A DNA stretch of 9,228 bases from Planktothrix sp. UBA8402 (GTDB taxonomy: Bacteria; Cyanobacteriota; Cyanobacteriia; Cyanobacteriales; Microcoleaceae), in the NCBI GenBank assembly GCA_003456035.1, contig DMPJ01000231.1:10716-19943 (forward strand), read 5' to 3'. This document shows positions 1 to 9,228 of the stretch, in pieces. Position 1 is the stretch's first letter, and each line of letters opens with the position of its first letter. The position numbers and the translations under genes were made by a program. The notes under the pieces were generated by a model, which saw only the letters and a program-made list of their open reading frames with translations, did no database searches and was not told the DNA's origin.

Positions 1-306
1 CAATTGAGGAAGAAATTCTTCAAGAATTGTATTATCCAGTTTCAGTTGTCCCTTTTGACGATATAGAAAATTGTTAGAACTATCAAAGATTAAATCCAAT
101 TCAATAAAACGTTGATAGTGATTGGTTGCCTCCACTAACTTTTCTACCGTATCTGTTTGACCTGGTGTCACAGATTCCAATGCTTGTATCCATCGTTGAT
201 ATTGTTTTAGAGATTCTTGAACTCGTTCCAAATCAGCAGGAGGTAATTGAGAATTCTTCAAACAAGCTCTCAGTTTATCATAATGGGGAGTTGGAAATTT
301 TATCAT
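1..306 (-). CDS. Type II restriction endonuclease, N-terminal part (tentatively Bpu10I-like)
   Basis: This is an open frame of 102 codons from ATG at 306 that runs off the window at base 1, so only the N-terminus is seen. It begins MIKFPTPHYDKLRACL and is rich in charged and amphipathic helix-forming residues, with RQKGQLKLDNTILEEFLP close to the window edge. It lies 23 nt downstream of the methyltransferase gene on the same strand with a good Shine-Dalgarno (GAAAGGAT), the usual arrangement of a type II system in which methylase precedes nuclease. The opening and the RQKGQLKLDN stretch resemble, from memory, cyanobacterial proteins annotated as Bpu10I-family endonucleases (that family cuts CCTNAGC-like sites). 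The catalytic core would lie outside the window, so the exact family and recognition site are inference. A continuous plus-strand frame exists opposite it but lacks any coding character. Confidence 0.6.
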   Translation of the reverse strand, partial: MIKFPTPHYDKLRACLKNSQLPPADLERVQESLKQYQRWIQALESVTPGQTDTVEKLVEATNHYQRFIELDLIFDSSNNFLYRQKGQLKLDNTILEEFLPQL

Positions 307-315
307 CGGTCTATT

Positions 316-323
316 ATCCTTTC
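316..323 (-). promoter_or_regulatory. Ribosome binding site of the left-edge endonuclease gene
   Basis: Read on the minus strand this is GAAAGGAT, ending 9 nt before the ATG at 306. It is the clearest Shine-Dalgarno on this strand. It fixes the endonuclease start and shows that the gene is translated independently within the 23-nt gap after the methylase stop. Confidence 0.6.
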
Positions 324-329
324 GATAAT

Positions 330-1589
330 TTATTGATGCCAATAGGGGGATGAATTCATATAAGGAATTTTACTAATTGCCTCGTTGAGAAAAAATTCAT
401 TTTTTTCTGAAACAACCTCTAATCCTTTATTAAGTGCTTTCTCAGCAACCTGTCTAGCAATTGTATTCCAGTTTTGAACCGATAAGCAAACTTTTTTATT
501 AATGAAATGTAATAAATCTTCCTGGATGATTAGACCAAACTTATTTTTAAATTGACGCTTTTGGGTGAGTACCTGTTCAAAAACACCAGACTGTTTAACT
601 AATTCTATAATAATTTGTGAGTTATAAAAAGGAACACCTAACACCATTGATTGGTGACCGACTACAAAAATAATTCGTGTTTCCTTTTGACAAATTCTCT
701 GAAGTTCTTGAAGAACAGCGACTAAATCCAAACAATATTGAATGACTGTCAAAAATCTATTTCCTCGGTTAGCCCGATTTGAACCAATTTCAGATTTTGC
801 AATTTTGAGTAAGTTCCATCCTAATAACTCTGCGGAACTTCGATAATTTTGATGATAATTGAAAACATTGATGTATGGAGGAGAAGTGATCACAAAATTA
901 ATTTGATCTTCCTCCAGTGGAATTTGACGTGCATCACCTAAAAAAGTGCTGATTTTTTCTTCAGAGTACGGCATATCTCGAATTAATTGATAAAGTTTAG
1001 AAGATGTTTTATAAACTTTTTCTCTGATCAACGAATCATTGTCTGAAATATCTAGTAAAATCACTAAGGAATCTAAAATAATACTCTCAAATTCTTCTAA
1101 TTCTTCATAGAGAGCTTTCAATTTTTTTTCAAAATCTTCTTTTGGTATGGGTTGATAATATTGGCTATCAAAAAAACTAGATATTAAAAATAGACTATCT
1201 AATTTTTGATTAACTGAGGTAATAACCTTTTGCCGTTCCTGTGGTTTGATATTCATTAGTTGATAGATTCTGCTTAAAATCCAAGCTGCCGGATTCAGAT
1301 CACATCCTAATGCTTTTAATCCTAAACATCCTGATATATAGAGAACCGTTCCACTTCCTATAAAGGGATCAAAAACAATAGAATTTTTGGGGGTATATGC
1401 GAGCATTATATTTTCAATTAGCTGAGGTGAAAATTGTCCTCTCCACCTAAAAATATTAGACCTGTTTTTGTCTTCAATATTCAGATTTTGTTGAGGCAAA
1501 CTCATGTCGAATTTTTTTTCGTTTTGACTTAAAAAACTTTTTCTAAGTTGATCAATAAAAAACAGGTTATTTGGCATATTACTAATCAT
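330..1589 (-). CDS. Type II DNA methyltransferase, TSPPY motif (probably N4-cytosine)
   Basis: A 419-residue S-adenosylmethionine-dependent DNA methyltransferase. The AdoMet-binding motif DPFIGSGT is at residues 74-81, preceded by a motif X-like segment GQFSPQLIENIM (51-62) and followed by GCDLNP (95-100) with the acidic motif II residue D97. After a helical, Glu/Lys-rich insert (about 115-215) comes GDAR (218-221), and the catalytic motif TSPPY is at 235-239. SPPY-type motifs are typical of N4-cytosine enzymes, so that product is preferred, but N6-adenine cannot be excluded. Motif X-I comes before motif IV, not the common beta order. The C-terminal third (260-419) probably holds target recognition. 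The gene overlaps nothing and is followed by the putative endonuclease, its likely partner. No convincing Shine-Dalgarno precedes the start; Met5 (codon at 1575-1577) is an alternative. The gene is AT-rich with no HIP1 site, compatible with horizontal acquisition. Confidence 0.87.
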   Translation of the reverse strand: MISNMPNNLFFIDQLRKSFLSQNEKKFDMSLPQQNLNIEDKNRSNIFRWRGQFSPQLIENIMLAYTPKNSIVFDPFIGSGTVLYISGCLGLKALGCDLNPAAWILSRIYQLMNIKPQERQKVITSVNQKLDSLFLISSFFDSQYYQPIPKEDFEKKLKALYEELEEFESIILDSLVILLDISDNDSLIREKVYKTSSKLYQLIRDMPYSEEKISTFLGDARQIPLEEDQINFVITSPPYINVFNYHQNYRSSAELLGWNLLKIAKSEIGSNRANRGNRFLTVIQYCLDLVAVLQELQRICQKETRIIFVVGHQSMVLGVPFYNSQIIIELVKQSGVFEQVLTQKRQFKNKFGLIIQEDLLHFINKKVCLSVQNWNTIARQVAEKALNKGLEVVSEKNEFFLNEAISKIPYMNSSPYWHQ

Positions 1590-1707
1590 TTATTTAAAAT
1601 TGAAAAAGAGCGGATTGGATTTCAATATAACAGAATTAGCAAGTCATGGCGAAGACCTCGATTGACAAATGCTCTTTACAATACTTAATATAGGCAAGCT
1701 ATAACTG
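1590..1707. promoter_or_regulatory. Divergent intergenic region with possible promoters for the methylase and the exporter
   Basis: This 118-bp spacer separates divergently transcribed genes. Toward the exporter there is a perfect TTGACA at 1662-1667 and, 18 bp later, TAATAT at 1686-1691, which would give a very short leader to the ATG at 1708. Toward the methylase, the minus strand reads TATATT at 1629-1624, 34 nt before its ATG, with only a poor -35. Both assignments are sequence matches only, and the second is weak. Confidence 0.33.
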
Positions 1708-3036
1708 ATGAAACTGTGGGACAAAGAACGTATGCCGACTTTTTTGCTGGTTTGGTTGGGACAAATTGTTTCTATGTTTGGTTCCAGCTTAACCGAATTT
1801 GCCTTGGGAGTTTGGGTCTATCAAACCACAGGTTCCATTACTCAATTTGCCCTAATTTCTGTTTTTATTCATCTGCCAAATCTGTTGATTTCCCCCCTCG
1901 CAGGTGCTATTGTAGACCGTTCTAGTCGTCGCGGCGCGATGATTCTCAATGATATTATTGCGGCGGTGGGAACGCTAATTTTAATGAGTTTAGTATTTTC
2001 CAACCGTTTAGAAGTTTGGCATATTTACGTCGCTGTATCCGTTAGTTCCATTTCCGCTGCCTTCCAATGGCCCGCTTATATGGCTTCTATTCCCCAATTA
2101 GTTCCCCGCAATGACTTAAATCGTGCTAATGGCATGGTACAAGTTTCTAGGGCGATCGCTAAAATTTCTGGGCCAACAATTGCCGGAATTTTAGTTAGTA
2201 GTATTGGCATTGGTTCGATTTTAATTATTGATTCAGGAACCTTTATTTTAGGGTTAATTACCTTATTAATAGTTCGTTTTCCCAAAGTAGAACCTTCAAA
2301 ATCTCAACAACAACCCTTAAACTTTAACCGACTTTGGCAAGAAACTCTTTCCGCCTGGAATTATATTCTCATCCGTCCCGGTTTAAAAAAATTATTAAGC
2401 TTTTTTGCAATAACTTACTTTACAGAAGGAATGCTTGCTATTTTATTCTGGCCGGTGGTCTTAACCTTTGCTAATAGTCAACAGTTAGGCTTAATTCTTT
2501 CTATTAGTGGTTGTGGAATGCTTCTGGGAAGCGTGGCGGTGAGCGTTTCTGGTGGCCCTAAAAACCGGATGAAAGCAATTTTATGGTTAGTCGGTTTACA
2601 GGGTTTATGTCTGTGTTTAGGTGGTTTTAGACCTTCAGTTTTCTTAGCAGGAATGGGAGGATTTGGTTATTTATTTGCCCGTCCCTTTATTGTTAGTAGT
2701 AACCATACAATTTGGCAATCTAAAATCCCCTTTGAATTACAAGGACGGATCTTTTCTTTACAAAGTGTAGTTGAGCGATCGCTTTTAATTCTACCTCATT
2801 TAACCGTTGGGCCCCTAGCTGATAAAGTATTAGAACCAATGATGAAACCCGGTGGACTATTAGCTGATAGTATTGGTACAATTATTGGAGTAGGTGCAGG
2901 ACGAGGAAGTGGGTTATTATTTATGTTAATAGGTATCCTCAATATTGTCGCCGCTTTAATTGCCTATCGGATGCCTCGTTTACGTCGAGTTGAAAAAGAA
3001 ATTCCCGATGCTATTACCCCCAGTTTATCAACCTAA
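1708..3036 (+). CDS. Major facilitator superfamily transporter (MFS, enterobactin-exporter-like group)
   Basis: A 442-residue integral inner-membrane protein with about twelve hydrophobic segments, the usual size for the superfamily. The first membrane helix is FLLVWLGQIVSMFGSSL (about 12-28). The signature loop between helices 2 and 3 is GAIVDRSSRR (66-75), matching the MFS motif A pattern G-x-x-x-D-R-x-x-R-R. A motif C-like helix 5 follows (SRAIAKISGPTIAG, 147-160). A hydrophilic central loop lies around 192-215 (FPKVEPSKSQQQPLNFNR) and a charged tail at the C-terminus. The pattern fits the MFS_3/EntS-like proton-driven exporters; the substrate cannot be read from sequence. Met9 is an alternative start, because no strong Shine-Dalgarno precedes ATG 1708. 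Two HIP1 octamers (2152, 2775) inside the gene suggest long residence in a cyanobacterial genome. The next gene starts 130 bp downstream on the same strand, but a palindrome and a repeat array intervene, so co-transcription is uncertain. Confidence 0.9.
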   Translation: MKLWDKERMPTFLLVWLGQIVSMFGSSLTEFALGVWVYQTTGSITQFALISVFIHLPNLLISPLAGAIVDRSSRRGAMILNDIIAAVGTLILMSLVFSNRLEVWHIYVAVSVSSISAAFQWPAYMASIPQLVPRNDLNRANGMVQVSRAIAKISGPTIAGILVSSIGIGSILIIDSGTFILGLITLLIVRFPKVEPSKSQQQPLNFNRLWQETLSAWNYILIRPGLKKLLSFFAITYFTEGMLAILFWPVVLTFANSQQLGLILSISGCGMLLGSVAVSVSGGPKNRMKAILWLVGLQGLCLCLGGFRPSVFLAGMGGFGYLFARPFIVSSNHTIWQSKIPFELQGRIFSLQSVVERSLLILPHLTVGPLADKVLEPMMKPGGLLADSIGTIIGVGAGRGSGLLFMLIGILNIVAALIAYRMPRLRRVEKEIPDAITPSLST

Positions 3037-3040
3037 ACCC

Positions 3041-3070
3041 GTAGGGTGCGGCCATCGAAGCGCACGCACC
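3041..3070. repeat. Cyanobacterial GTAGGGTGCG-type intergenic palindrome (degenerate)
   Basis: GGTGCG (3045-3050) is the exact reverse complement of CGCACC (3065-3070). A second CGCAC (3061-3065) could instead pair with GTGCG and leave a 10-nt loop. The GTAGGGTGCG start is typical of a palindrome widespread between genes in cyanobacteria. It begins 4 bp after the exporter stop codon. No T-tract follows, so it is better called an interspersed repeat than an intrinsic terminator. Confidence 0.55.
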
Positions 3071-3151
3071 AAAAACCCACTATCAAAAACCCACTATCAA
3101 ACCACTATCAAAAACCCACTATCAAAAACCCACTATCAAAAACCCACTATC
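3071..3151. repeat. Tandem array of six 14-bp direct repeats (AAAAACCCACTATC)
   Basis: Five exact copies of AAAAACCCACTATC occur at 3071, 3085, 3110, 3124 and 3138. One 11-bp variant, AAACCACTATC, is third in line at 3099-3109. Copies abut without spacers. The array ends 15 bp before the ATG of the glycosyltransferase and follows directly after the palindrome. Perfect identity between copies implies recent expansion by slippage or recombination. Each junction also reads TATCAA, a weak -10-like hexamer; that is only a sequence resemblance. Confidence 0.93.
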
Positions 3152-3166
3152 AACCAACACTCACCT

Positions 3167-4351
3167 ATGCGAATTCTACAAATTATTCCTTCAATTTCCT
3201 TAGTATATGGTGGCCCCAGTCAAATGATACGGGGTCTGTCGGCGGCGTTAGGAAAACTTGGAGTTGAGGTCACGATTTTAACCACTAATTCTAATGGAGA
3301 TAGCGGTCAAGAGCCCTTAGACGTTCCCTTGGATATTCCTGTACAGGAAAATGGTTATCAGGTGCGCTATTTTCCCTGTTCTCCCTTTCGTCGTTATAAA
3401 TTTTCTTTAGATTTATTAAACTGGCTAAAAAAACACGCCTCCGAATATGATTTAGCCCATATTCATGCCTTATTTTCTCCCGTAAGTTCGGCATCGGCGA
3501 CCGTAGCCCGTTATCAAAAATTACCCTATATTTTACGGCCTTTAGGAACCCTTGATCCAGCCGATTTAAACAAGAAAAAACAGTTAAAAAAACTCTATGC
3601 AGCCTTATTAGAACGTCCAAATATTGCCGGAGCGGCAGCAATTCATTTCACCAGTCAAGAAGAAGCAAGAATATCTGAACGATTTGGAGTAAAAACTAAC
3701 GATTTAGTCATTCCTTTAGGCGTAACTTTACCCGAATTAACCCAAACTCCCCAAGCAATTTTATCCCATTTAGAAATCAAGTCCGATGTTCCAATTATTT
3801 TATTCCTATCTCGAATTGAACCAAAAAAAGGACTAGATATTTTAATTCCCGCTTTAGAAAAAGTCTTAAAAACCGGATTAGAATTTCAATTTATTTTAGC
3901 CGGATCTAATCCCCAAGATCCCGAATATGAAGCCAAAATTAAACAAAAAATTCAACAATCTCCTTTAGGCGAAAAAACGATTATTCCCGGGTTTGTAACT
4001 GGAGAAATCAAAACCGCTTTATTAAAAAAAGCCGATTTATTTGTATTATCTTCCTATTATGAAAATTTTGGCATTGCCGTAGCTGAAGCAATGGTCGCCG
4101 GAACTCCGGTGGTAATTTCTAAAGGAATTTATATTTGGGAAGATGTGGAAAAAGCCCAAGGAGGTTGGGTAGGAAATGGCAATATTGATGAAATTTCAAG
4201 TTTAATTGAAACCGCATTAACTAACCCACAAGAACGTCAACGACGAGGATTAAATGCTCAAAATTATGCCTTAAATTATTATAGTTGGGATGCGATCGCT
4301 AAACAAATGATTCAAGATTATCAAAGATTAATTTTTAATTCAAAACAATGA
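3167..4351 (+). CDS. GT4-family glycosyltransferase, resembling hormogonium polysaccharide HpsP
   Basis: A 394-residue retaining GT-B glycosyltransferase that should transfer a sugar from a nucleotide-sugar during exopolysaccharide assembly at the cytoplasmic face of the membrane. The N-terminal Rossmann half opens MRILQIIPSI with the glycine loop YGGPSQM (14-20) and LGVEVTILTTN (31-41). The C-terminal donor-binding half has LFLSRIEPKKGLD (212-224, the Glycos_transf_1 signature) and the catalytic-region EX7E motif E299...E307 in ENFGIAVAEAMVAGTPVV. Similarity along the N-terminal half (NGD, PFRRYKFSLDLL) recalls HpsP of filamentous cyanobacteria; I hold that assignment at about even odds. The frame is open back to 2960, but that 69-residue extension would translate the tandem repeats (KNPLSKTHYQ-type) and overlap the exporter. 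Met at 3167 starts the conserved fold and is chosen. No obvious Shine-Dalgarno precedes it. A HIP1 site lies at 4292. Confidence 0.9.
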   Translation: MRILQIIPSISLVYGGPSQMIRGLSAALGKLGVEVTILTTNSNGDSGQEPLDVPLDIPVQENGYQVRYFPCSPFRRYKFSLDLLNWLKKHASEYDLAHIHALFSPVSSASATVARYQKLPYILRPLGTLDPADLNKKKQLKKLYAALLERPNIAGAAAIHFTSQEEARISERFGVKTNDLVIPLGVTLPELTQTPQAILSHLEIKSDVPIILFLSRIEPKKGLDILIPALEKVLKTGLEFQFILAGSNPQDPEYEAKIKQKIQQSPLGEKTIIPGFVTGEIKTALLKKADLFVLSSYYENFGIAVAEAMVAGTPVVISKGIYIWEDVEKAQGGWVGNGNIDEISSLIETALTNPQERQRRGLNAQNYALNYYSWDAIAKQMIQDYQRLIFNSKQ

Positions 4352-4394
4352 TCAACAAAACTTACGAACAGTTTAGCATTTAAACCGTATATTC

Positions 4395-4418
4395 TAGCGA
4401 GCGAGGACGCTTGCACTA
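4395..4418. repeat. Small imperfect hairpin of interspersed-repeat type
   Basis: GAGCG (4399-4403) pairs with CGCTT (4408-4412, one G-T pair) around an AGGA loop. The outer TAGC (4395-4398) pairs with GC..TA across a two-base bulge, ending at 4418. It is a GC-rich island between AT-rich flanks, in the spacer between the glycosyltransferase and the Uma2 gene. It looks like one copy of the AGCGAGCG...CGCTTGCACTAC family of cyanobacterial intergenic elements. No T-run follows, so terminator function is doubtful. Confidence 0.45.
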
Positions 4419-4449
4419 CAATAGTAACTGCTCAAATTCGTGTGGAAAA

Positions 4450-4458
4450 TGCTATAAT
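4450..4458 (+). promoter_or_regulatory. Extended -10 promoter element for the Uma2-family gene
   Basis: The sequence is TG-C-TATAAT, a consensus extended -10 (TGnTATAAT). No good -35 lies 16-18 bp upstream, which is normal for extended -10 promoters. Transcription would start near 4465 and leave about a 22-nt leader containing AAAAGAG before ATG 4487. The element lies downstream of the GTG at 4442, which argues against that earlier start. Confidence 0.6.
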
Positions 4459-4486
4459 CTTAATAATTCCCAACAGAAAAGAGCTT

Positions 4487-5104
4487 ATGATTCAAGCAAT
4501 ATCTACAACCGTAACATTTGATGAATTTATCGCTGGGTATCCAGAAAGGTCAGAATGTCACTACGAATTACACAACGGAGAAATTGTAGAAATGCCTAAA
4601 CCCACAGGTAAACATTCACGGGTTGCAGGTTTTTTGATTGCTGAACTTAACTTTGAAATTAGACGATTAAAACTTCCTTACTTTATTCCTAAAGAAAGCG
4701 TAATTAAATCTGCTCGTGATCAGTCTGGATATGAACCTGATGTGATTGTAATTGATGACCGACGGGTTATAGATAATCCTCGATGGGAAAAAGAATCGGT
4801 TATTACTCAAGGAAGTTCTGTACCATTGGTGGTTGAAGTTGTTTCAACTAATTGGAGTGATGATTATGCTTTGAAACTAGAAGAATACGAGATTTTGGGC
4901 ATTTATGAATACTGGATTATAGATTATTTAGGATTAGGAGGAAGAAGATTTATCGGAAACCCTAAACGACCTACTATTTCCGTCTACAATCTTGTTGAAG
5001 CAGAATATCAACTCCACCAGTTTCGAGAAAATCAACGCATTGAATCACTAATTTTTCCAGAGTTAAATTTGACAGCTTTAGAGATTTTCCAAGCAGGTAA
5101 ATGA
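4487..5104 (+). CDS. Uma2 family (DUF820) putative endonuclease
   Basis: A 205-residue protein of the Uma2/DUF820 family, very abundant in cyanobacteria and related to PD-(D/E)XK nucleases; cellular role unknown. Visible family features in order are YELHNGEIVEMPKP (26-39) with an early acidic position, EPDVIVID (83-90, the PD of the fold), LVVEVVS (114-120, the E of the E-x-K-like site), K130 in the following helix, then LGIYEYWIID (137-146). All the positions expected to form the metal site appear intact. The size matches the family (about 180-210 aa). The frame is open upstream to GTG 4442, but an extended -10 element lies at 4450-4458 and AAAAGAG precedes ATG 4487, so 4487 is chosen. It converges on the next gene with 20 bp between stop codons and no evident terminator. 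Solitary Uma2 genes are commonly scattered through cyanobacterial genomes, so its place here need not mean partnership with the methylases. Confidence 0.87.
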   Translation: MIQAISTTVTFDEFIAGYPERSECHYELHNGEIVEMPKPTGKHSRVAGFLIAELNFEIRRLKLPYFIPKESVIKSARDQSGYEPDVIVIDDRRVIDNPRWEKESVITQGSSVPLVVEVVSTNWSDDYALKLEEYEILGIYEYWIIDYLGLGGRRFIGNPKRPTISVYNLVEAEYQLHQFRENQRIESLIFPELNLTALEIFQAGK

Positions 5105-5124
5105 TGCTTTTTCTTCTTCTAAAA

Positions 5125-7727
<2,603 letters not shown>

Positions 7728-7846
7728 CGAATTCACATTCATACATAAAAGTACACATAAATTCATAAAATTAATTAATATTTGTTCTGATTTTTAATAG
7801 TTTGATTGAAGATTGATAAACTCAAGAAATTAGATTTGGTTATCTT

Positions 7847-9228
7847 ATGCAAACACTAAACCTGACTAACCTAGCTTTTCAATCTTCAAATAAGCCAATC
7901 ATTTTCGTTGACTCCTCTGTAGAAAACTACCAAAGCCTGATCACAGGGGCAGACAAAAACGCCGAAATAGTCATATTAGAAAAAGACCGCAGTGGCGTAG
8001 AGCAGATCACACAAGCACTGACCGGCCTGTCAAATATAAAAGCCTTGCATATCGTTTCTCACGGTAGCCAAGGCAGTTTACAACTCGGCTCAGACATCCT
8101 AAATAGGGAAAATTTAGACAGTTTTAATAGTCTACTCCAGCAGTGGGGAAAAGCCCTAACAAAAACCGCAGATATTTTGCTTTATGGGTGCGAAGTAGCA
8201 GCCGGAGAAATAGGAGAAAAATTTATCAGGCGCCTGAATAAAATTATTGGGGCAAACATAGCAGCATCCAGCCACAAAATCGGCAATGCCACACTAGGAG
8301 GAGACTGGAAATTAGACAAAACCATAGGCTCCATTCAAACCCCCCTAGCATTTTCAGCCCAAGCCATGAAAAGCTATGGTGGAGTGTTAGCAACCGCAGA
8401 CTTCAATGTTAGCTCAATCTTCACCGATGATATCATTGTTAACTACACAGGCGGCGTTCCAGACACCACCCAAACAGCAATAGATAACTCAAACTATGCC
8501 ACTGTTACTCAGTCCTTTGCAAATTATACAAATCCGACTTCTGGGAATGGACTACTCGATGACGGCTTATTTACCGCTAACAGCTATCATCCGGCGATTC
8601 AACTGGGTTATAACAACAATAACAATGGCAATAATGCCCGTATGATTATCGGTGCCACTGCTGGGACAAATTTTAACTTTAGTGTCACCAGTGGGCAGTA
8701 TAACTATGTGCATCTAGCTACCACTTCCACACAAGGCAGTAGCAATCTTAGTTTAACCTTAAACTATAGTGATGGGACCAACCAAACCACCAGCACCCAA
8801 ACCATTCCCGACTGGTATGACAGCATCACCGAATCCAATACCCTATATTATCTAGCAGATAATCTTGACCGCAGTTTAACTAATAGTACGGGCTTTCAGG
8901 ATGCTAACGCTCCCGCAATTTTTGGGGTCAGGTTTGCCGCCGATCCCGCCAAGACACTGCAAAGTGTTACAGTTAATGCGACCAATTCCACTGCCACAGG
9001 GCGTTTATCCTTTTTTGGCGCTACGGGAGAGTACAACAACGCCCCCGTCCTCAATGGGGCTAACGTCTCTAGTTTAGCAGCCATTAGCGAAGACCCCACA
9101 ACCAATCCAGGGACATTAGTTTCCAGTTTCTTAAGCAGTGGTTTTACCGATGCCGATAATAATCCCAGTGGCATAGCAGTAACGAGCTTAAGCAATACCA
9201 CTGGCGGAACTTGGCAGTTTTCTAGCGA
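7847..9228 (+). CDS. DUF4347-domain protein, N-terminal part of a large repetitive protein
   Basis: The frame is open from ATG 7847 to the window edge (460 codons, no stop), so only the 5' end is present. Residues about 17-178 form a DUF4347 domain: PIIFVDSSVENYQSLI (17-32), LHIVSHGSQGSLQLG (67-81, His72), then DILLYGCEVAAGEIG (109-123, Cys115), SSHKIGNATLGGDWKLD (141-157). The His-Gly and Gly-Cys spacing resembles caspase/gingipain-fold cysteine peptidases; that activity is inference. After SYGGVLATADF the sequence becomes Asn/Thr/Ser/Gly-rich and beta-like, with few Lys or Cys (about 185-400), then NNAPVLNGA and GGTWQFS, typical openings of cadherin-like repeat units. Proteins with this layout in cyanobacteria are often thousands of residues long and end in calcium-binding or secretion repeats; the C-terminus is not visible. 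There is no classical signal peptide, which agrees with type I-like export. Base composition is richer in GC than in the methylase genes. It is divergent from the gamma methylase across 119 bp with no convincing promoter or Shine-Dalgarno. Confidence 0.85.
   Translation, partial: MQTLNLTNLAFQSSNKPIIFVDSSVENYQSLITGADKNAEIVILEKDRSGVEQITQALTGLSNIKALHIVSHGSQGSLQLGSDILNRENLDSFNSLLQQWGKALTKTADILLYGCEVAAGEIGEKFIRRLNKIIGANIAASSHKIGNATLGGDWKLDKTIGSIQTPLAFSAQAMKSYGGVLATADFNVSSIFTDDIIVNYTGGVPDTTQTAIDNSNYATVTQSFANYTNPTSGNGLLDDGLFTANSYHPAIQLGYNNNNNGNNARMIIGATAGTNFNFSVTSGQYNYVHLATTSTQGSSNLSLTLNYSDGTNQTTSTQTIPDWYDSITESNTLYYLADNLDRSLTNSTGFQDANAPAIFGVRFAADPAKTLQSVTVNATNSTATGRLSFFGATGEYNNAPVLNGANVSSLAAISEDPTTNPGTLVSSFLSSGFTDADNNPSGIAVTSLSNTTGGTWQFSS

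Noticed and set aside
126..353. Plus-strand open frame of 75 codons opposite the left-edge endonuclease and the methylase 3' end
   Set aside because: It is antisense to a well-supported gene pair, has no recognisable domain and no ribosome binding site.
2076..2285. Short frames inside the exporter gene (also 1716-1925 on the plus strand)
   Set aside because: They are out-of-frame or antisense shadows of a membrane protein gene with clear family features.
3045..3070. Intrinsic terminator after the exporter
   Set aside because: The hairpin is present but is followed by A- and C-rich repeats and has no T-tract in the direction of transcription.
3071..3151. CRISPR-like array
   Set aside because: The 14-bp units abut with no spacers, there is no longer repeat unit, and no cas gene is visible in the window.
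2960..3166. N-terminal extension of the glycosyltransferase frame
   Set aside because: It overlaps the exporter and translates the palindrome and the 14-bp repeats; the conserved GT-B fold starts at Met 3167.
3291..3641. Minus-strand open frame of 116 codons within the glycosyltransferase gene
   Set aside because: It is an antisense shadow of a strongly supported gene and contains no recognisable motif.
8896..9201. Minus-strand open frame of 101 codons at the right edge
   Set aside because: It lies opposite the DUF4347 gene, whose plus-strand frame is continuous and domain-supported; the low-complexity composition produces the shadow.

Overview
The window looks like an accessory stretch of a cyanobacterial chromosome, AT-rich and rich in interspersed repeats. 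Four copies of the HIP1 octamer GCGATCGC (at 2152, 2775, 4292 and 6848), GTAGGGTGCG-type intergenic palindromes, a Uma2-family gene, a DUF4347 gene and a glycosyltransferase resembling the hormogonium polysaccharide enzyme HpsP all point that way. A filamentous, Planktothrix/Oscillatoria-like host is my inference.

Left block (1-1589, minus strand): a type II restriction-modification pair. A DNA methyltransferase with DPFIGSGT and TSPPY motifs is followed 23 nt downstream by the start of a probable restriction endonuclease, tentatively Bpu10I-like, which leaves the window at base 1.

Middle block (1708-5104, plus strand): a major facilitator exporter, a GT4 glycosyltransferase and a Uma2-family putative nuclease. 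The exporter and the glycosyltransferase are separated by a cyanobacterial palindrome and an array of six 14-bp direct repeats that ends 15 bp before the glycosyltransferase start codon. The Uma2 gene has an extended -10 promoter that fixes its start at 4487.

Right block (5125-7727, minus strand): two adenine-N6 DNA methyltransferases in tandem. The upstream one is gamma-class (NPPY, TaqI/PstI-like, about 502 aa). The downstream one is beta-class and strikingly like M.RsrI, so GAATTC methylation is predicted. No restriction enzyme is visible beside either. The spacer between them holds a degenerate cyanobacterial repeat and an inverted repeat.

Right edge (7847-9228, plus strand): the 5' end of a large repetitive surface or secreted protein. 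It opens with a DUF4347 domain carrying a His/Cys pair and continues into Asn/Thr/Ser-rich beta-type sequence.

The unifying theme is DNA modification: three methyltransferases of three different types within 8 kb, plus a PD-(D/E)XK-type Uma2 protein. I see no clearly new multi-gene system. The most testable points are the predicted GAATTC methylation without an obvious nuclease, the 14-bp array, the start-site corrections, and the DUF4347 protein, which is easy to miss because it has no stop codon inside the window.
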